Part shown: piece after piece, positions 1 to 11,342 of the stretch
Numbering within the stretch: position 1 is the stretch's first letter
How the letters are laid out: each line of letters opens with the position of its first letter
Assembly (NCBI RefSeq): GCF_028502605.1
Contig: NC_079236.1
Location: 1,302,001-1,366,000, forward strand
Direction of reading: 5' to 3'
Length of the DNA: 64,000 bases
Source: Trichoderma breve
Lineage: Eukaryota > Ascomycota > Sordariomycetes > Hypocreales > Hypocreaceae
Notes under the pieces: model-generated
What the model saw: the letters and a program-made list of their open reading frames with translations, nothing else
What the model was told of the DNA's origin: nothing
Database searches by the model: none
Position numbers and translations under genes: made by a program

Positions 1-2333
1 GCAGCTGTGAAGAATGCGCGGTCGTATGTGACTGCGTAGTTTCCCCTCAGAGCCTGCTCGTCGTAGGATGAGATCTTCTTCTTGTAGGCTTCCAGCAGGT
101 CGCCGTGGAGCTGATCCAACATCTTCTCTGCAGTGTTGGATGAAATGGATTTGAAGTCGGAGACTGCATCATTCACGGTATCTTGTATTGAGGCAATCAA
201 ATCAGCCAGCTCCTTCTCGGCGAATGCCTCAATCTTCTGGAGGTTTGCGGCCAAGACTTCATTTCGCTGGCCATCCGACTCCTTGATAAGACTCTCACAT
301 GTATCCCTAGAATTGTTAACGAATACCCAAGAATGGTGCAGTAGGGTTTGCTTCTTACTTGATGGTCTGTTGTGAGAGATATTTGAGCGAATTACGCACA
401 TCGGCCATGCATTTGTGCATAATACGATCGAGTTTCTAAACCCAACTCATTTAGCACAAAAGTGACGTACAAAGAGAAAAGAAAGATGAGCATACCTTGT
501 TGCAATCCTTAGTGCTGATGAGTGCTGGGTCCTGGATCAGCTTATTGCATGCTTCCCTAAAGTCGTGGTGGAGTTTGATGTGGGATCTGTTAATGGCCTC
601 GTTTTCGGCCGCCCGCCAAATGTCGGGCACGTGAAGCTGGCCGTTTTGCTCAAGCCGGTTGATGGACTTGACAATGCTTGACACAAAATCTGCGGTCGAA
701 GCACCAGACAAGGGAGCTCCGGCGACGAGTCGAGGAGTTCGGAGCATCTGGGACAGCTGGGCCCGCAGGTTCTTGAAGTCTTTGACGTAGTTGTCGTTGA
801 AATCATCGAGAACAAGGAACTCCTTGGTCTTGTCGTTGATCTGGCTCTGCACTCCCTCCTTGAGAGAGTTACCGCGAAGCAAGTGAACCTAAATTTGTGT
901 AAGCTCTTGTCGCTTCTCCCTTCTTACGTCTCAAATGTTAGGTCATGAGATGGCTTACTGTAACACCTTCGAATTCGGAGGCCAGCTTCTCTCGAATCTT
1001 GTTTCTCCTCTTTACCGCCTCCGTCCTGCCAATTTCTTTTTTGAGGATGTTCTTTCTGACATCATCCACTGGTTGGGTGATTAGTATTATTAAACAATGT
1101 GAAATGGTGATTCATTTCGTATCATGTAAAAACTTACCCGAGCCTCCAAGATCATACCTTTTGACGACTGTTAGACCTTCCAAATCTCATGCATGTCGAA
1201 TGGAATCAAATTGGAAACTCACTTGTTGATAATAATGACCAACTGACCAAACTTTGGTCCACTGGTCTTCTTGTCACCACCGAAATTTAGCTTGTTAGCG
1301 GCCAGCGTCATCATCGCCAAGCTCGTCAGGATGGTGTCCTTGGCAACATCTGTAGTGTTGAAAACGATGACACGGGAGCATAGAATGGCGGGAGTGAAGA
1401 GCATGATGCTGCAATTACTTTAGCATCTGCAAGCATGGTAAAAAGGGTGGATGCTACTAACTCGTATAAGTCGCCCTGGTCTCCATGGCCTTCTGTGTCG
1501 AGGAAGGCAACCTTTTGAGGATTTGCCAATGCCACCTCTACGCCGTCATCAAGCCTGGAGAATTCCTTGGCACCCATAATCTTGTTTCCCAGATTCGTAC
1601 CTGTGCGAGAGATTGAGTTAGTAATCGTCAGCAATATGCACAGTGATTCTTCTTACCTCTTGTCCACGATTCGGCTCCGGGGCTGGTGGAAAACAGCGGC
1701 TCCTCCGTGCATCCCGCAAGAAGGTTCATGAGGGTTGATTTGCCACTACGCGTCGGGCCCATGATGCTGATGAGGTTGAGGGCATCGTTAATCTGTCGCA
1801 GGTGATGATTGACGTCGTCGTTGCACTGAAGCACGTAGTTGATAGCCTCGTCAGGGTCGACGTCGGTAGCATCATCGAGAGCAATCTTTTCGCTTGCCGT
1901 CTTGACGCTGAGGGCTTTGACACTGGTGGCCTTTACACTGGTGGCCTTTACGCTGGGGACATGAACACTGGTGGCATTCTCACTGACAACGATCTCGCCA
2001 TCAGCATTCTCACCATCAGCGTTCTCGCCTTCGGCAATATCGTCAAGAGCGTCTTCGCTAGAGGGCTCCTCACTAGAGGGATCCTCGCTGGGGCTCAATT
2101 CGCTAATGGGCGCGTCATCCTCATCCTTCTTGACGCCGTTGTCAATCTCAAGCCATCGCAGCTGGTCGCTGGTCCCGCCAGCAACCAGCTGGAAACTCTT
2201 CTCCTCCAGCTGACTTCACGGTTGGACACTGGTTAGCAAACAACATGCGTCCGGATCATTGCGGAGAGAAGAAATAAGATGAGCTGATTCCATACAGTGA
2301 AGGGTCATTGAGATCCATAGATGAGCTGTTCAT
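1..2333 (-). CDS. Guanylate-binding-protein-type large GTPase (3' end beyond window)
   Basis: Large GTPase of the GBP/atlastin class, probably acting on membranes. Nine exons can be traced in phase: 2333-2296, 2213-1657, 1600-1462, 1408-1223, 1157-1138, 1068-959, 888-496, 435-359 and 306-1. Exon 2 encodes an acidic, repetitive N-terminus (ENADG and SVKAT-like repeats) and then the P-loop GPTRSGKST. Exon 3 carries the G3 motif DTEGHGD, exon 4 the hydrophobic core of the G domain, and the 20-nt exon 5 adds YDLGG. The C-terminal part (exons 7-9) is helical and charged, like a GBP stalk. The start at 2333 is the only in-frame ATG I found upstream of exon 2 and joins it in phase, but it is less certain than the rest. 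The protein is cut by the window edge at base 1. Membership of the GBP family is from the motifs; the cellular role is unknown. Confidence 0.8.
1900..2070 (-). repeat. Coding minisatellite in the GTPase N-terminus
   Basis: Three neighbouring short repeats lie in one exon. They encode ENADG units, SSEEP/SSED units, and a run of xSVKAT-like units (about 15 nt each) before the G domain. The units keep frame, so the array is tolerated as disordered linker rather than structured domain. Confidence 0.7.
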
Positions 2334-4360
2334 GCGCTCGGTGGACGTGCTGAAGCGGCCATCGCTTCTTGAGAGTCGCTCTACAGGTTTGGCATCAGAC
2401 GACTGCAAGCAATTACGCGGTGAAGGAACAGATAGGGCAAGAGTATCATACTGGCTGACTTGGACCACGACGGCATGCGCTGAGACAGCGACCTCATTCG
2501 CATAACCATGATGGCAGTCTTTGGTCAATGCTCGACGACGGATACTGATGAAATGCTTCACTTGATAGCCGTCGCTGGCATTGTATAATATAAAATGAAG
2601 TTCTCATCAAGCGGTAAAGAGAAAAAAGGCTGGAAAGCCCCCCAAACGCCCACTGAAAGGGATTAGCTCCCAGACAAGGATCATGAATGGATACTACTTG
2701 TGCCAGCTCCGAGTCCACGTCAATGCAAATCCTGGTGTAAGGCGGCGACATGTGATAGGCCGTTTGCAGGGCCTCTGCTCAAGTTGGGCTGCCATAACGT
2801 CCTCTTGCGGTGCCTGACTCTGCTTGCACAAGGCGACCTTTGTGAGGACCCCCTGCTATGCCCTGCTATGAAAGGGGTCCATCTATCCCGTTACACGTAT
2901 TATTGGGGACATCAGGCGGTCACACACGTGGAGACTCGCTTCACTGACTCGCGCCTCGATTTGTGCTTTCAGGACTGGTGCGTAGAACACGTCAACCCAT
3001 GAAGGCCAACCTATGCCTGAAGCGTGATAACGTCGTGCACGACGATAAGGCGGGGATCCGTCCATTGGCCTATAAGGCACTTGGAAAACGGTGGCGATGG
3101 GCCAAGGAATCGATTCATCGCATTGCGGTTCACCTAAAGACTAAAGTACATGCAATGCATAGGACGGACGGGCATCGTCTGCAGCGCGAACGTTAGGGGT
3201 CATCTGCACATGCAACCCTTTTAAACCCATCAGGATGTTTGCAGGGAGCAATTGCAAGCGCCGCGGATGCCGCCCGGAAACCCTTTTATCGACGTCCAAT
3301 TGATCTTTGCTGGCCGAATGACTCTGATTCTGACCCAACGTCTGGTCGGTTTTGGTAGGTGGTTTCGAAGAATGGGCTCCTGTTCTGTTCCCGTTCCCGC
3401 TTCCGCTCTTCTCTTCTCGCCTCCTCACCTCGCCTCGCCTCCTCTGTCCCGTCTCCTGTTTGCTTCGTTGCCTAGGACTCCTCAGAGTTTCGCCTCCTTT
3501 GGAGCCTCTTCCATGCAACTTGCTGCTGAGTGGCTTGTCGGGGAATCCAGAGTCTCCGCAATTCGGAGCAAACGCGTTGAAATAAGCAGAGATACTGTCC
3601 GTGCAAGGGGGTAAACTAACCCAAGCTCCCGCGCATTAACAGGCCGCCGTCCTTTCACCGAATCTTCGGAGCCCATTGCATAACTTGTGCTAATCCAGAT
3701 AGCTAGCGGAAGCACCCGCTTTGGCCGAAGCGGATGAATAATACAAATGGAACTCACATCCAGCTGACTGGGAGGAGGGTCCAGTCTGCAAGTTTCCACT
3801 TCTTTTGCATCTTCCTTTTCTTTCCTACTGCACACCGAGATGACGGTTGTCTAGTTTGGGCAGATGCTAGTGCGGCCGGGTTGGGTGAGAAAAGAGAGAA
3901 AGAAAAAAAGTAAGACATTGTGTGTGGGGGTCTCTGTGATGAAGAGAGATTTACCTGCAGCTGCGGTCAAGCAGAGGAGATCACGAAGATGTGCCCCATA
4001 TTGTATCCTGATGCTGCGGTGTAGAGAGATGATGTGCAACTGTGATTGCGCCGTTTGTTGTTGTGAATGTTTTCATAAGACACTGAGCAAATGCATACAC
4101 AAGACGAACAGAACAACACAAGATAATAAAATAAAAATAAAATTGAAACAAAATTGAAACAGGAGCCCAAGTTGCCACCACTTGCTAAGCGATGCTTGAG
4201 CACCATCCAGGATATAAAAACTCGACATCTGAAAACAGGGTATCAAAGCCTCGGCGCCTGCGCTTAGGCCGCGATCGCAACATTAGCTTCAACAACTCGA
4301 GCACTTCTAGCCAACCAAACTCACAAACACTCAAACGCCCACCAATCTCTCCACAAGCAA
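2334..4360. other. Intergenic region upstream of the GTPase gene
   Basis: No convincing coding exon was found on either strand. The open frames here overlap each other, lack family resemblance and show no plausible intron structure. There is a pyrimidine-rich stretch around 3400-3480. A TATAAAAA at 4213-4220 precedes the weak small-gene candidate that starts at 4361. Confidence 0.5.
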
Positions 4361-4540
4361 ATGAGTCCCCGTCTATCCACCTGCGGTCACCTGTCCGGTC
4401 CACCGATCAATACATGCATATTCTCCATAGGACTTGGTCCTTTACAGCCAGCATGCATCACGGCTGCATATATCCTTGTCTTTGATACCACGTATGATGA
4501 TGACGATGGTGACGTCTTTGGACGAGACGATGTCGCTTGA
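4361..4540 (+). CDS. Possible small protein of 59 residues (weak candidate)
   Basis: I do not recognise this protein. The case for a gene rests on layout: TATAAAAA at 4213-4220, then about 140 nt later a CA-rich leader of the kind seen in highly expressed fungal genes, then ATG at 4361 and an open frame to TGA at 4538-4540. The product starts MSPRLSTCGH, has a hydrophobic middle and ends in an acidic stretch (DDDDGD). The leader may instead belong to a spliced transcript whose exons I could not connect. Without homology this stays a hypothesis. Confidence 0.2.
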   Translation: MSPRLSTCGHLSGPPINTCIFSIGLGPLQPACITAAYILVFDTTYDDDDGDVFGRDDVA

Positions 4541-7500
4541 TAAAGTCCAACAACAAAGTGAGTCGAGTTCTTATCCGTATGACCTCGTCCTTCTGGGCCC
4601 TCGGCTGGCATCGTGACTCCATTGGCCTTGTTGGTGCCCGCTCTACTCATGGACATCAGCTTCATCCACAGCCAGTCCTAACGATGTCTCACAATATTAT
4701 AGTGTTTTTTTTTTCTGGGAAACCAGCACCATTGGCCGCATAGATTCGTCCTAGTTTCTGGAACGTCTTCTCATTGGTAGGTGGCCACCATCATTTACTA
4801 ATTTTCCGATGAAGATTGGAGATGTAGGGGGAGGGAGCAAACAATTCAAGATGCCTTATCTGTATATCACACCAGATGCGCACACATCCTCGTTTGTATG
4901 TAAACAAGTTCAATATTCCCCAAATTCTGTATCATACATACATGGGATAAGCTCCACATGCCCCATCACGCCGTATCCGCCGTCGAGAGCTTAAACCGCT
5001 ATTCCAGGATAAGTGATTCCAAGAGCAAGTTAGGGTACCCTGGCCTCGTCGCTGGCGAGATCCAAATTGCGGATCCCATCGAACAAGTTTGAAGTGGCAT
5101 CACTACAGCACGATCGCCCTCAGACGGCAGCACATTGATCCGATCGCGTCGTGGGTGCCCAGAATTACATGGCTCGGCATGACATCAGACTCGTTTCTGA
5201 TGGGTTTTCGTTCCGCGAGCTCGTCGAATATCGGCCCATGTACATGTACATGTATAGCGTCGAATGCTAGAATGGAGAGGGTTGGGTAATGCGGCAGATG
5301 TTTCTGATGATGTTGCGCATAGAGCCTGTATCGCTGCCTTCATGGGTCATATTGTCTACGTTGCCATTACTAGCAAGATGAAATGTGAGACATTAGGCGC
5401 AAGTCTTTAGGCGCAAGTCGTACTAGTGCTATTCGTTGAACTTCCAATGCTCGTAATTAAGGGTAGGTGAAGCTATGTCCTAGACAATCGCTATTATTTA
5501 GAACACCGACCAATAACGTTAGCTGACATTCACCAGAAATATGCAATTCTATGGCTTTACTATCTAATAAACGATCAAAACCATGGCTTAGGTGCTCAGG
5601 ATGTCTACAGATGTCAGGTAAAGTCTCATCTAGCGAGGAGGTTGGTTGCTTCGGCCATCAGGCTTTGGCAAGTCTCACATGAGATGACGCAACGTTCTTG
5701 AGAGCAAACCATGGTAACTATTGGTATAGGCATGTCATTACAAGAGAGATTGGCTTATGACTCGGAACATTGCGCATTTCCCAATCGTAATCAGCGTTGC
5801 CAGTTGAGATATCCCACGTCTGAAAGGGAAGAAAATGGCATCTCAGATGGAAAGATGAATGATGCGCTGGACGCGCAATCCCGGTGAGATCGGACACAAG
5901 TTGGACGAAAGACGAACTGCTTAGCACTTGCCCAGTGAACATATGAATGCCCACGCACCATCATTGCGACTTTTCTTTCGCGAGACATTTGTTGTTGTTG
6001 CCTTCTTGGGCAGGTTCTGATGTTTAGAGCCAGACAACGGCATCAGTCCGCCTCGCTGCACAGCTTCTCAAGCTAGGCCTCGGAAATGGGCACCGAAGCC
6101 ATCATTATCTAGCTGATAAGTGGTGGTTAAAAGCATGTAGCTGCAATGGGCCAGGTAGGACGACACCAAGTGGTGAGGCGACCTGGCTGATTCTGCTGGT
6201 AAGGTGGCATTACCTCTCTGTTTTATTTGCCTGCTTCCAAAGAATCTGACGCGTGCTTGCGGACGTTACAAGTTCTTCCCCACGTTTTACTTACGCCTTA
6301 TTGAGGTGATCTCGTAACCGTTTTAAGTTATTCATGACTTAATGAGATGACAGTGAACAGTTCATCTAGCTTGGATTCATCCCACTACCGTATCAACGGC
6401 TTCCTACGTCCTTCTTTCCGTCTGGTTCTCTATCTATGTTTTCTTATATCATGATACTTGCTAAATAGGCTGCTTACGGTAACTGATCGGATATGTTCTT
6501 TTCCTTGTCCATCCGTCCATCCATCCATCCATTTCTGCGTGTTTAGACTCCCCTCTGCCAAGTCTGCCTTTACTAATTAACCGAATATTCTGTCAACATA
6601 CCTATCACTTATGGATCACATGTATAAGAATGTGGATACGTATTGTTTGGTTTTAATAGTACCTTGGTTTAATGAACTGGAAACTTTGTTTAGAGGAGAG
6701 CTACATTACTTAGTCCTAGATAAATATAAAATGACTATATCCGAGGTTTATATAGGGAGAGTGTGAGATTACATGACCCCTTCTCCGACGCCCAAAGTAT
6801 CTATATACTAGGGCTGTTCCTCATAGGTACATTAGATAGTACATCACATCACGTTTTACATCATACTTGGTCCTCTCCTATTGTGACCTTCGATGTGGTG
6901 ACGTGACCGCACCAGACCTCCCACGCGCAAGACCTGATAGAGAGTCTTGGCTTGGCCATCTAGAATCTTCTCGTCTTCGGTCCACAATCTTTACTCCTTA
7001 AAACACACATGCAACACTCACTTTCCTCGATATTATGGGTGCATAGGATACTCGTAGCTGATGTTGCTCGAGATAGAGATCTATGGTCCTCTGGGCGGTT
7101 TGGCTGGATTTACACAGTGCTGCAATACGCAGCATCTTAGATTATCTGCCTTTTACCAATATGTGTGATAATCCTGTTAGTAAAAATCTTGAAACTGAAT
7201 AGAAAGATTATCATCAAGCTTGCTCACTCCACCAAACACTCTGTTGATCTACTGGAAGCTCAGACTCGGTGTACTCATCGCTGATCGATTTTCTTCGTAT
7301 GGTTCGTAATTCTTTTGGCCAATATTACATCTACTGATAGCAGGTGTGAAATCTTTATGATGAATGTTGGTTAGAAAAGAACCTGAATCATGCATAGTTA
7401 GTTTTGGTTTCCTGTTGAAGTTCAAATTAGATATAGTATAGAGAAACCCAACTTCCGGATGGCTAAGTGTAAGGCGAATTCAATCACTAACATTGAGGAT

Positions 7501-10342
7501 TTTCTGTAGACAGGTGGTCAAAATTTAATGCACTTTGGAAGTCTTCGTTTGTTGACACCAGCTTTCATATGAAACAAGAACATGAAGTACCCGATACTAA
7601 TCATCTTGCCATCCATGCATCAACCAACGTGCTGAAAAACTAACTGTCGGAGACAATCATCAAGAGTTTAAGCTACAGTTTGATTTATTCTGGTTTAGTT
7701 ACATGGGAAGACGTGAAGTCACGGATGCTGATCAGCCCACATAGATCTTGGAGAAGACAGTAGAGGAGCTTTGTCAGAGACCGCCCGAGGAACTCGTCTG
7801 GCCCATGGAGGATGCTCAGAGATTGGCACATGTGAATTTCCCATTTCATGAAAGAGACCGCCGTAAGTTTCAAAACTGTATGAAATACTCGGTTATGATG
7901 GGATAAGTTGCTTGATCGGACTGACAGTCTCTTCGTAGACGCGCGGGGTAATCCAGAAGCTTGAGTGTCCTTGAGAATGCATTTGGCAATTTAACCATTT
8001 TATAGCGACATTTACCTTGGTTAAGATGAAGTAGGCAGAAGATTTCAGATGAAAGATATGAGACAACTATAATTTCAAATCATAGGAGAGTACCATTTGC
8101 ATCCCCAGGATCCCCTAAAATCTGAGCCCGTGAACCTTGATGGCCATGTACCTTGATAGACACCCCTCAGCTCCCTCAAAATTCCACCATTTATATGAGG
8201 CCTTTTTGTAAAGTTGAGTATGTATTATAGAGAATGTGGTAGATAAGGTGGTTGTATTTTCCATCAAGGTTCACCACCATCCAAGAAGCTGATTGGTATA
8301 GGCCTCTTACTTCGCAGTCGCATCACCAAACCCCGGCTCATTTCCACGAGTAATAGCACTTGATGGTGGAACAGAAGCGGAGAAGACTGGCTGTTGATTA
8401 TGGAAACTGGGGAAATCACGCAGATATATGAGCGAGCGTCAAGTATATAATGATGGACGCATTCCCTTGAGATGCTGAAAAAATTCTTCATCATTCCTGG
8501 CCTCAGCAACCTACTCCACAAGATCCGCTTTCTTCACTGACTTTTTCTGAATTTTCCTCCTGCAGCACGATGAGCCAGTACGGACAGAAAAAGACTATCA
8601 CATGCTTTGGTCATATTTCCATGTGAACTTGGACGTTGAACTATCACTTTCCTTCAACATAAGCATGAGCACGCACAAGGTAAACCGGACAGCATGGACA
8701 TCATGAGCACCGAGCGTATTGCACTGCCTTTGCTCCGTCATTTCTGCATCATGCAATAAAAATTCTTTATGCAGTCCTCTCAGCAACAAGCCTATCACGA
8801 TGAAAGGCTAATGATCCTCCCTGTGGCGCCAAATCAGGTCTTGAGACACGGCATCTTGTGCTCCTGCGCTGGCCTACTTCTATTCGCAGGCACAAATCTG
8901 CCCAACACTTTGCCGACGGCTGCTCAATCCTGTATACGTCTAACTTCAGAGTGAAGAGCTTCCGTTTGAATCTCTCGGTCTTGATTCCCCCAGCATCCGA
9001 GACCCGGGTCATGTCGGGTGAGGCGATTTGTACAACCATGTAGCATCCGTGGCCGCATGACTCTTCAGCCGGGAACCATCCCGGAAGCAGGCCCCTTTTC
9101 CAGTATCTTAGTCTCCCTGCGATCCTTTCTTGTCGCTTGTGGCTGCTGACATCCGATAATCACCGGCCAGCGCGTGGGGGAGAGGCAACCCATCATCTCC
9201 GCGCTTTGCTCTGTCACATTTTCAATTTTTTTTCCCGCCATGGCCGCTGAAAATGCAGTATTCTGCCTAGCCAAGACCATGTATTCGATTATCTTTGCCA
9301 CATTTCACGGCTTCATGCGTGCTTTTACGACAGCAGAGTTCAGAGGTATACCTGTGATCCCAACGCCTGGATCAATATGTGTTTTTTACTACAAGTAGCT
9401 ACCACAACGCATGACGATTCTGTCTACATGTCACGTATTGATAGGGAGACTCTGCATCCATCATCAGCAGATTCTTCATAGGTACGTTGGTAACACAGTG
9501 CTATCTTCTTCCTTCTAGGGAGGGCGTTCGTCCTCGTGATAGTACAGTGACTACCATAAGGCCAAAGCTTTCCTCAGCCGCATATTTCCCTCACCATTTC
9601 TCGCCCCCAAGTGACAATTTTCTCCACAATTTGTAGCAAGAAAGCTATAGTCGGGCACCATTTCAAGCGCACTGATTTTTCTTCAGGCTGTTTTTCGATT
9701 GTCTTCGTCAGTTACTGTACCTGCGTATGTTATCCACGTCCGTGTACTACGATACCCTTAAGATGATATTCTATGCTAGTATTTGAAACCAAGTTTTATT
9801 GAAAGAAAGAGCCAAAAGGATGTAATTTTCAACACGACATGGGAGCCTGTAATGATTATTTGCCTGCGGCCACAATAACCGGCGCCAGCATCACATCCCT
9901 GACTTGGCAGCCATACATATTCCTTTATCATCGACACCCATCCACACCAATTGTTACAGTATATGTTTTCTAGTATAGCGTGGGAGTACCCCTGCAGCTA
10001 CTACTCGTGGGACATGTGTTCAACACCCGGTGATGACTTCTCATTCTGGCCTCGGGTAACCTCCATTCCACTCCCAGCCAATGAAGCTGACGCATGACTA
10101 TGAAACATTATTAACGGTATTTCAGCTGGACAAGTTAAAGAGGGGTATTGACGAATGTCAGTCGGGAACTCGTGTTGATTGTTGGCCGTTTTTCAAGGAT
10201 CTACTCCAGCCTACAGGCGCCAAGATGTCACTGCATGGGGGTTTCGTTAATGAAGCTGTTCGATGCATGATATGGTGCATGAGGATTCACAAGTGGATAC
10301 TAAATGACAGTAAACGCTCTTTTTATAGAGCATCCGTTTGGA
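4541..10342. other. Long stretch without a recognisable gene
   Basis: About 5.8 kb with only short, unconvincing frames on both strands and no domain I recognise. It contains a small ATCC/TCCA microsatellite near 6507-6532 and several short AT-rich patches. I saw no transposase, reverse transcriptase or terminal repeat. A long non-coding transcript or a strongly decayed element cannot be excluded by reading alone. Confidence 0.5.
6507..6532. repeat. Tetranucleotide microsatellite (ATCC)n
   Basis: Roughly six consecutive TCCA/ATCC units, one of them changed to TCCG. A simple repeat with no evident function. Confidence 0.8.
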
Positions 10343-10349
10343 TATAAAA
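10343..10349 (+). promoter_or_regulatory. TATA box of the metallothionein gene
   Basis: TATAAAA lies 126 nt upstream of the metallothionein ATG and is followed by a CA-rich leader typical of strong fungal promoters. Confidence 0.6.
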
Positions 10350-10474
10350 GCATCGAGTGTCGCCTGCCTTTTGATCTTGTCTCATCCATCAATCGCATCA
10401 ACCATACTCAAACAACAAAAACAACCTTTGCCTACCTTCAAAGACTTTCAGTCCCTCAAATCAACACCTTCAAG

Positions 10475-10781
10475 ATGTCTCCCTGGTGAGTCTTCTGAGA
10501 ACCATTGTTCCAACACTTGCTCGGAATTTCCTCCTTGCTTTACCTTCAGCGTTCCACTACCCGATCTATGATACCTTCTTTCTCATTACCAAGCAAGGCA
10601 CTTACTAGAAATGTCACTGAAAACTTTCTTTTAATAGCCAGTGCACTTCCTGCGGATGCAAGGACAACTGCGACAGTTGCCAATGCTCCACCTGCGGCGT
10701 AAGTTCTGATTCTGCCGCCTGCTTTAGGCATTAAGAAACTTTTCGACCGGAAAACTAACACATGAGGACATGTAGCACTAA
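10475..10781 (+). CDS. Metallothionein-like peptide, 25 residues, 8 cysteines
   Basis: A Cys-rich metal-binding peptide, presumably cytosolic and binding Cu(I) or similar metals. The three exons are 10475-10485 (11 nt), 10638-10698 and 10776-10781. The product begins MSPC; cysteines are at residues 4, 6, 9, 11, 15, 18, 20 and 23, giving the near-symmetric pattern CxCx2CxCx3Cx2CxCx2C, and it ends in Gly-His. Intron 1 (10486-10637) has the donor GTGAGT. Intron 2 (10699-10775) has the donor GTAAGT, a branch-like CTAAC at 10755-10759 and the acceptor TAG. If intron 2 were retained the frame would run 10 codons further to a stop, giving a longer, less typical tail. Fungal metallothioneins are commonly about 25 residues with CxC pairs, which fits. 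The gene is far too short for ordinary gene callers. Metal specificity is inferred from the family. Confidence 0.82.
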
Positions 10782-11261
10782 ATCACCTTGTTCTATTTCC
10801 TTCGCTGGACCTATACTCTCTCGGAATGACAGCTTGAGGGCTCGGATGTGCGTGAGAAGACGCCATGGGAAGGGCAAGGCATTTGAGCAAATGGACCTCC
10901 ATCATGTGGGATATAGCAGAATAGGAATTTGAAGATTTTGCCCTAACACACATATAAGTTGCTTGTGACTCTTGTGCTTTTTGAATGAGTTGCATGTGGA
11001 CCGATGGCCCGTGTTGATATGCCTTTCTATGCAATAATGTCCGACAGATGCATGTCATGCAGCAGTGCTGCAGACAAAACACGGCTGGACCAGTTGGTGC
11101 TCCATGCATAAAGCTGGGTTGGGCATGAAGGAAGAAAATTTTTTGCATTGCTTTTGGCTTGTGAAAGAGACCTCAAAAAGAAATAATCATGCCGGGAAGA
11201 TGATGAAGATGCGTGTATGGTTTCGTACAAAAGGAGGCAAAAGTAAATTGCAAAAATAGAT
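10782..11261. other. Intergenic region between metallothionein and tRNA
   Basis: Holds the 3' flank of the metallothionein gene. It also holds the likely Pol III terminator of the minus-strand tRNA, a T5 run on the minus strand at about 11254-11258. No coding exon was seen. Confidence 0.5.
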
Positions 11262-11342
11262 GCCCACTATCAGAGTCGAACTGATCACCTTGTCATGTCA
11301 AGTATTTACTAGTGACACGCTATACCGCTTAGCCAAGCGGGC
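11262..11342 (-). tRNA. tRNA-Thr (anticodon AGU) with a short intron
   Basis: The minus strand folds into a complete cloverleaf. The acceptor arms GCCCGCT/AGTGGGC make seven pairs including one G-T. The D stem is GCTA/TAGC, the anticodon stem TGTCA/TGACA, and the T arm ATCAG, loop TTCGACT, CTGAT. The loop begins CT followed by anticodon AGT, reading threonine ACY codons after A34-to-inosine editing. An intron of about 10 nt sits after the base 3' to the anticodon, the canonical eukaryotic position. The base after the acceptor stem (11261) gives discriminator A, and a T run follows as terminator. TGACA occurs twice in a row, so the exact intron could be set in either of two ways. Confidence 0.9.

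Noticed and set aside
3141..3614. Overlapping frames of about 120 residues on both strands
   Set aside because: Low-complexity pyrimidine/purine-rich sequence gives chance Ser/Arg/Pro-rich frames without domain resemblance.
4541..10342. A transposon or virus-derived insertion to explain the long gene-free stretch
   Set aside because: No reverse transcriptase, integrase, transposase, polymerase or terminal-repeat signal was visible.
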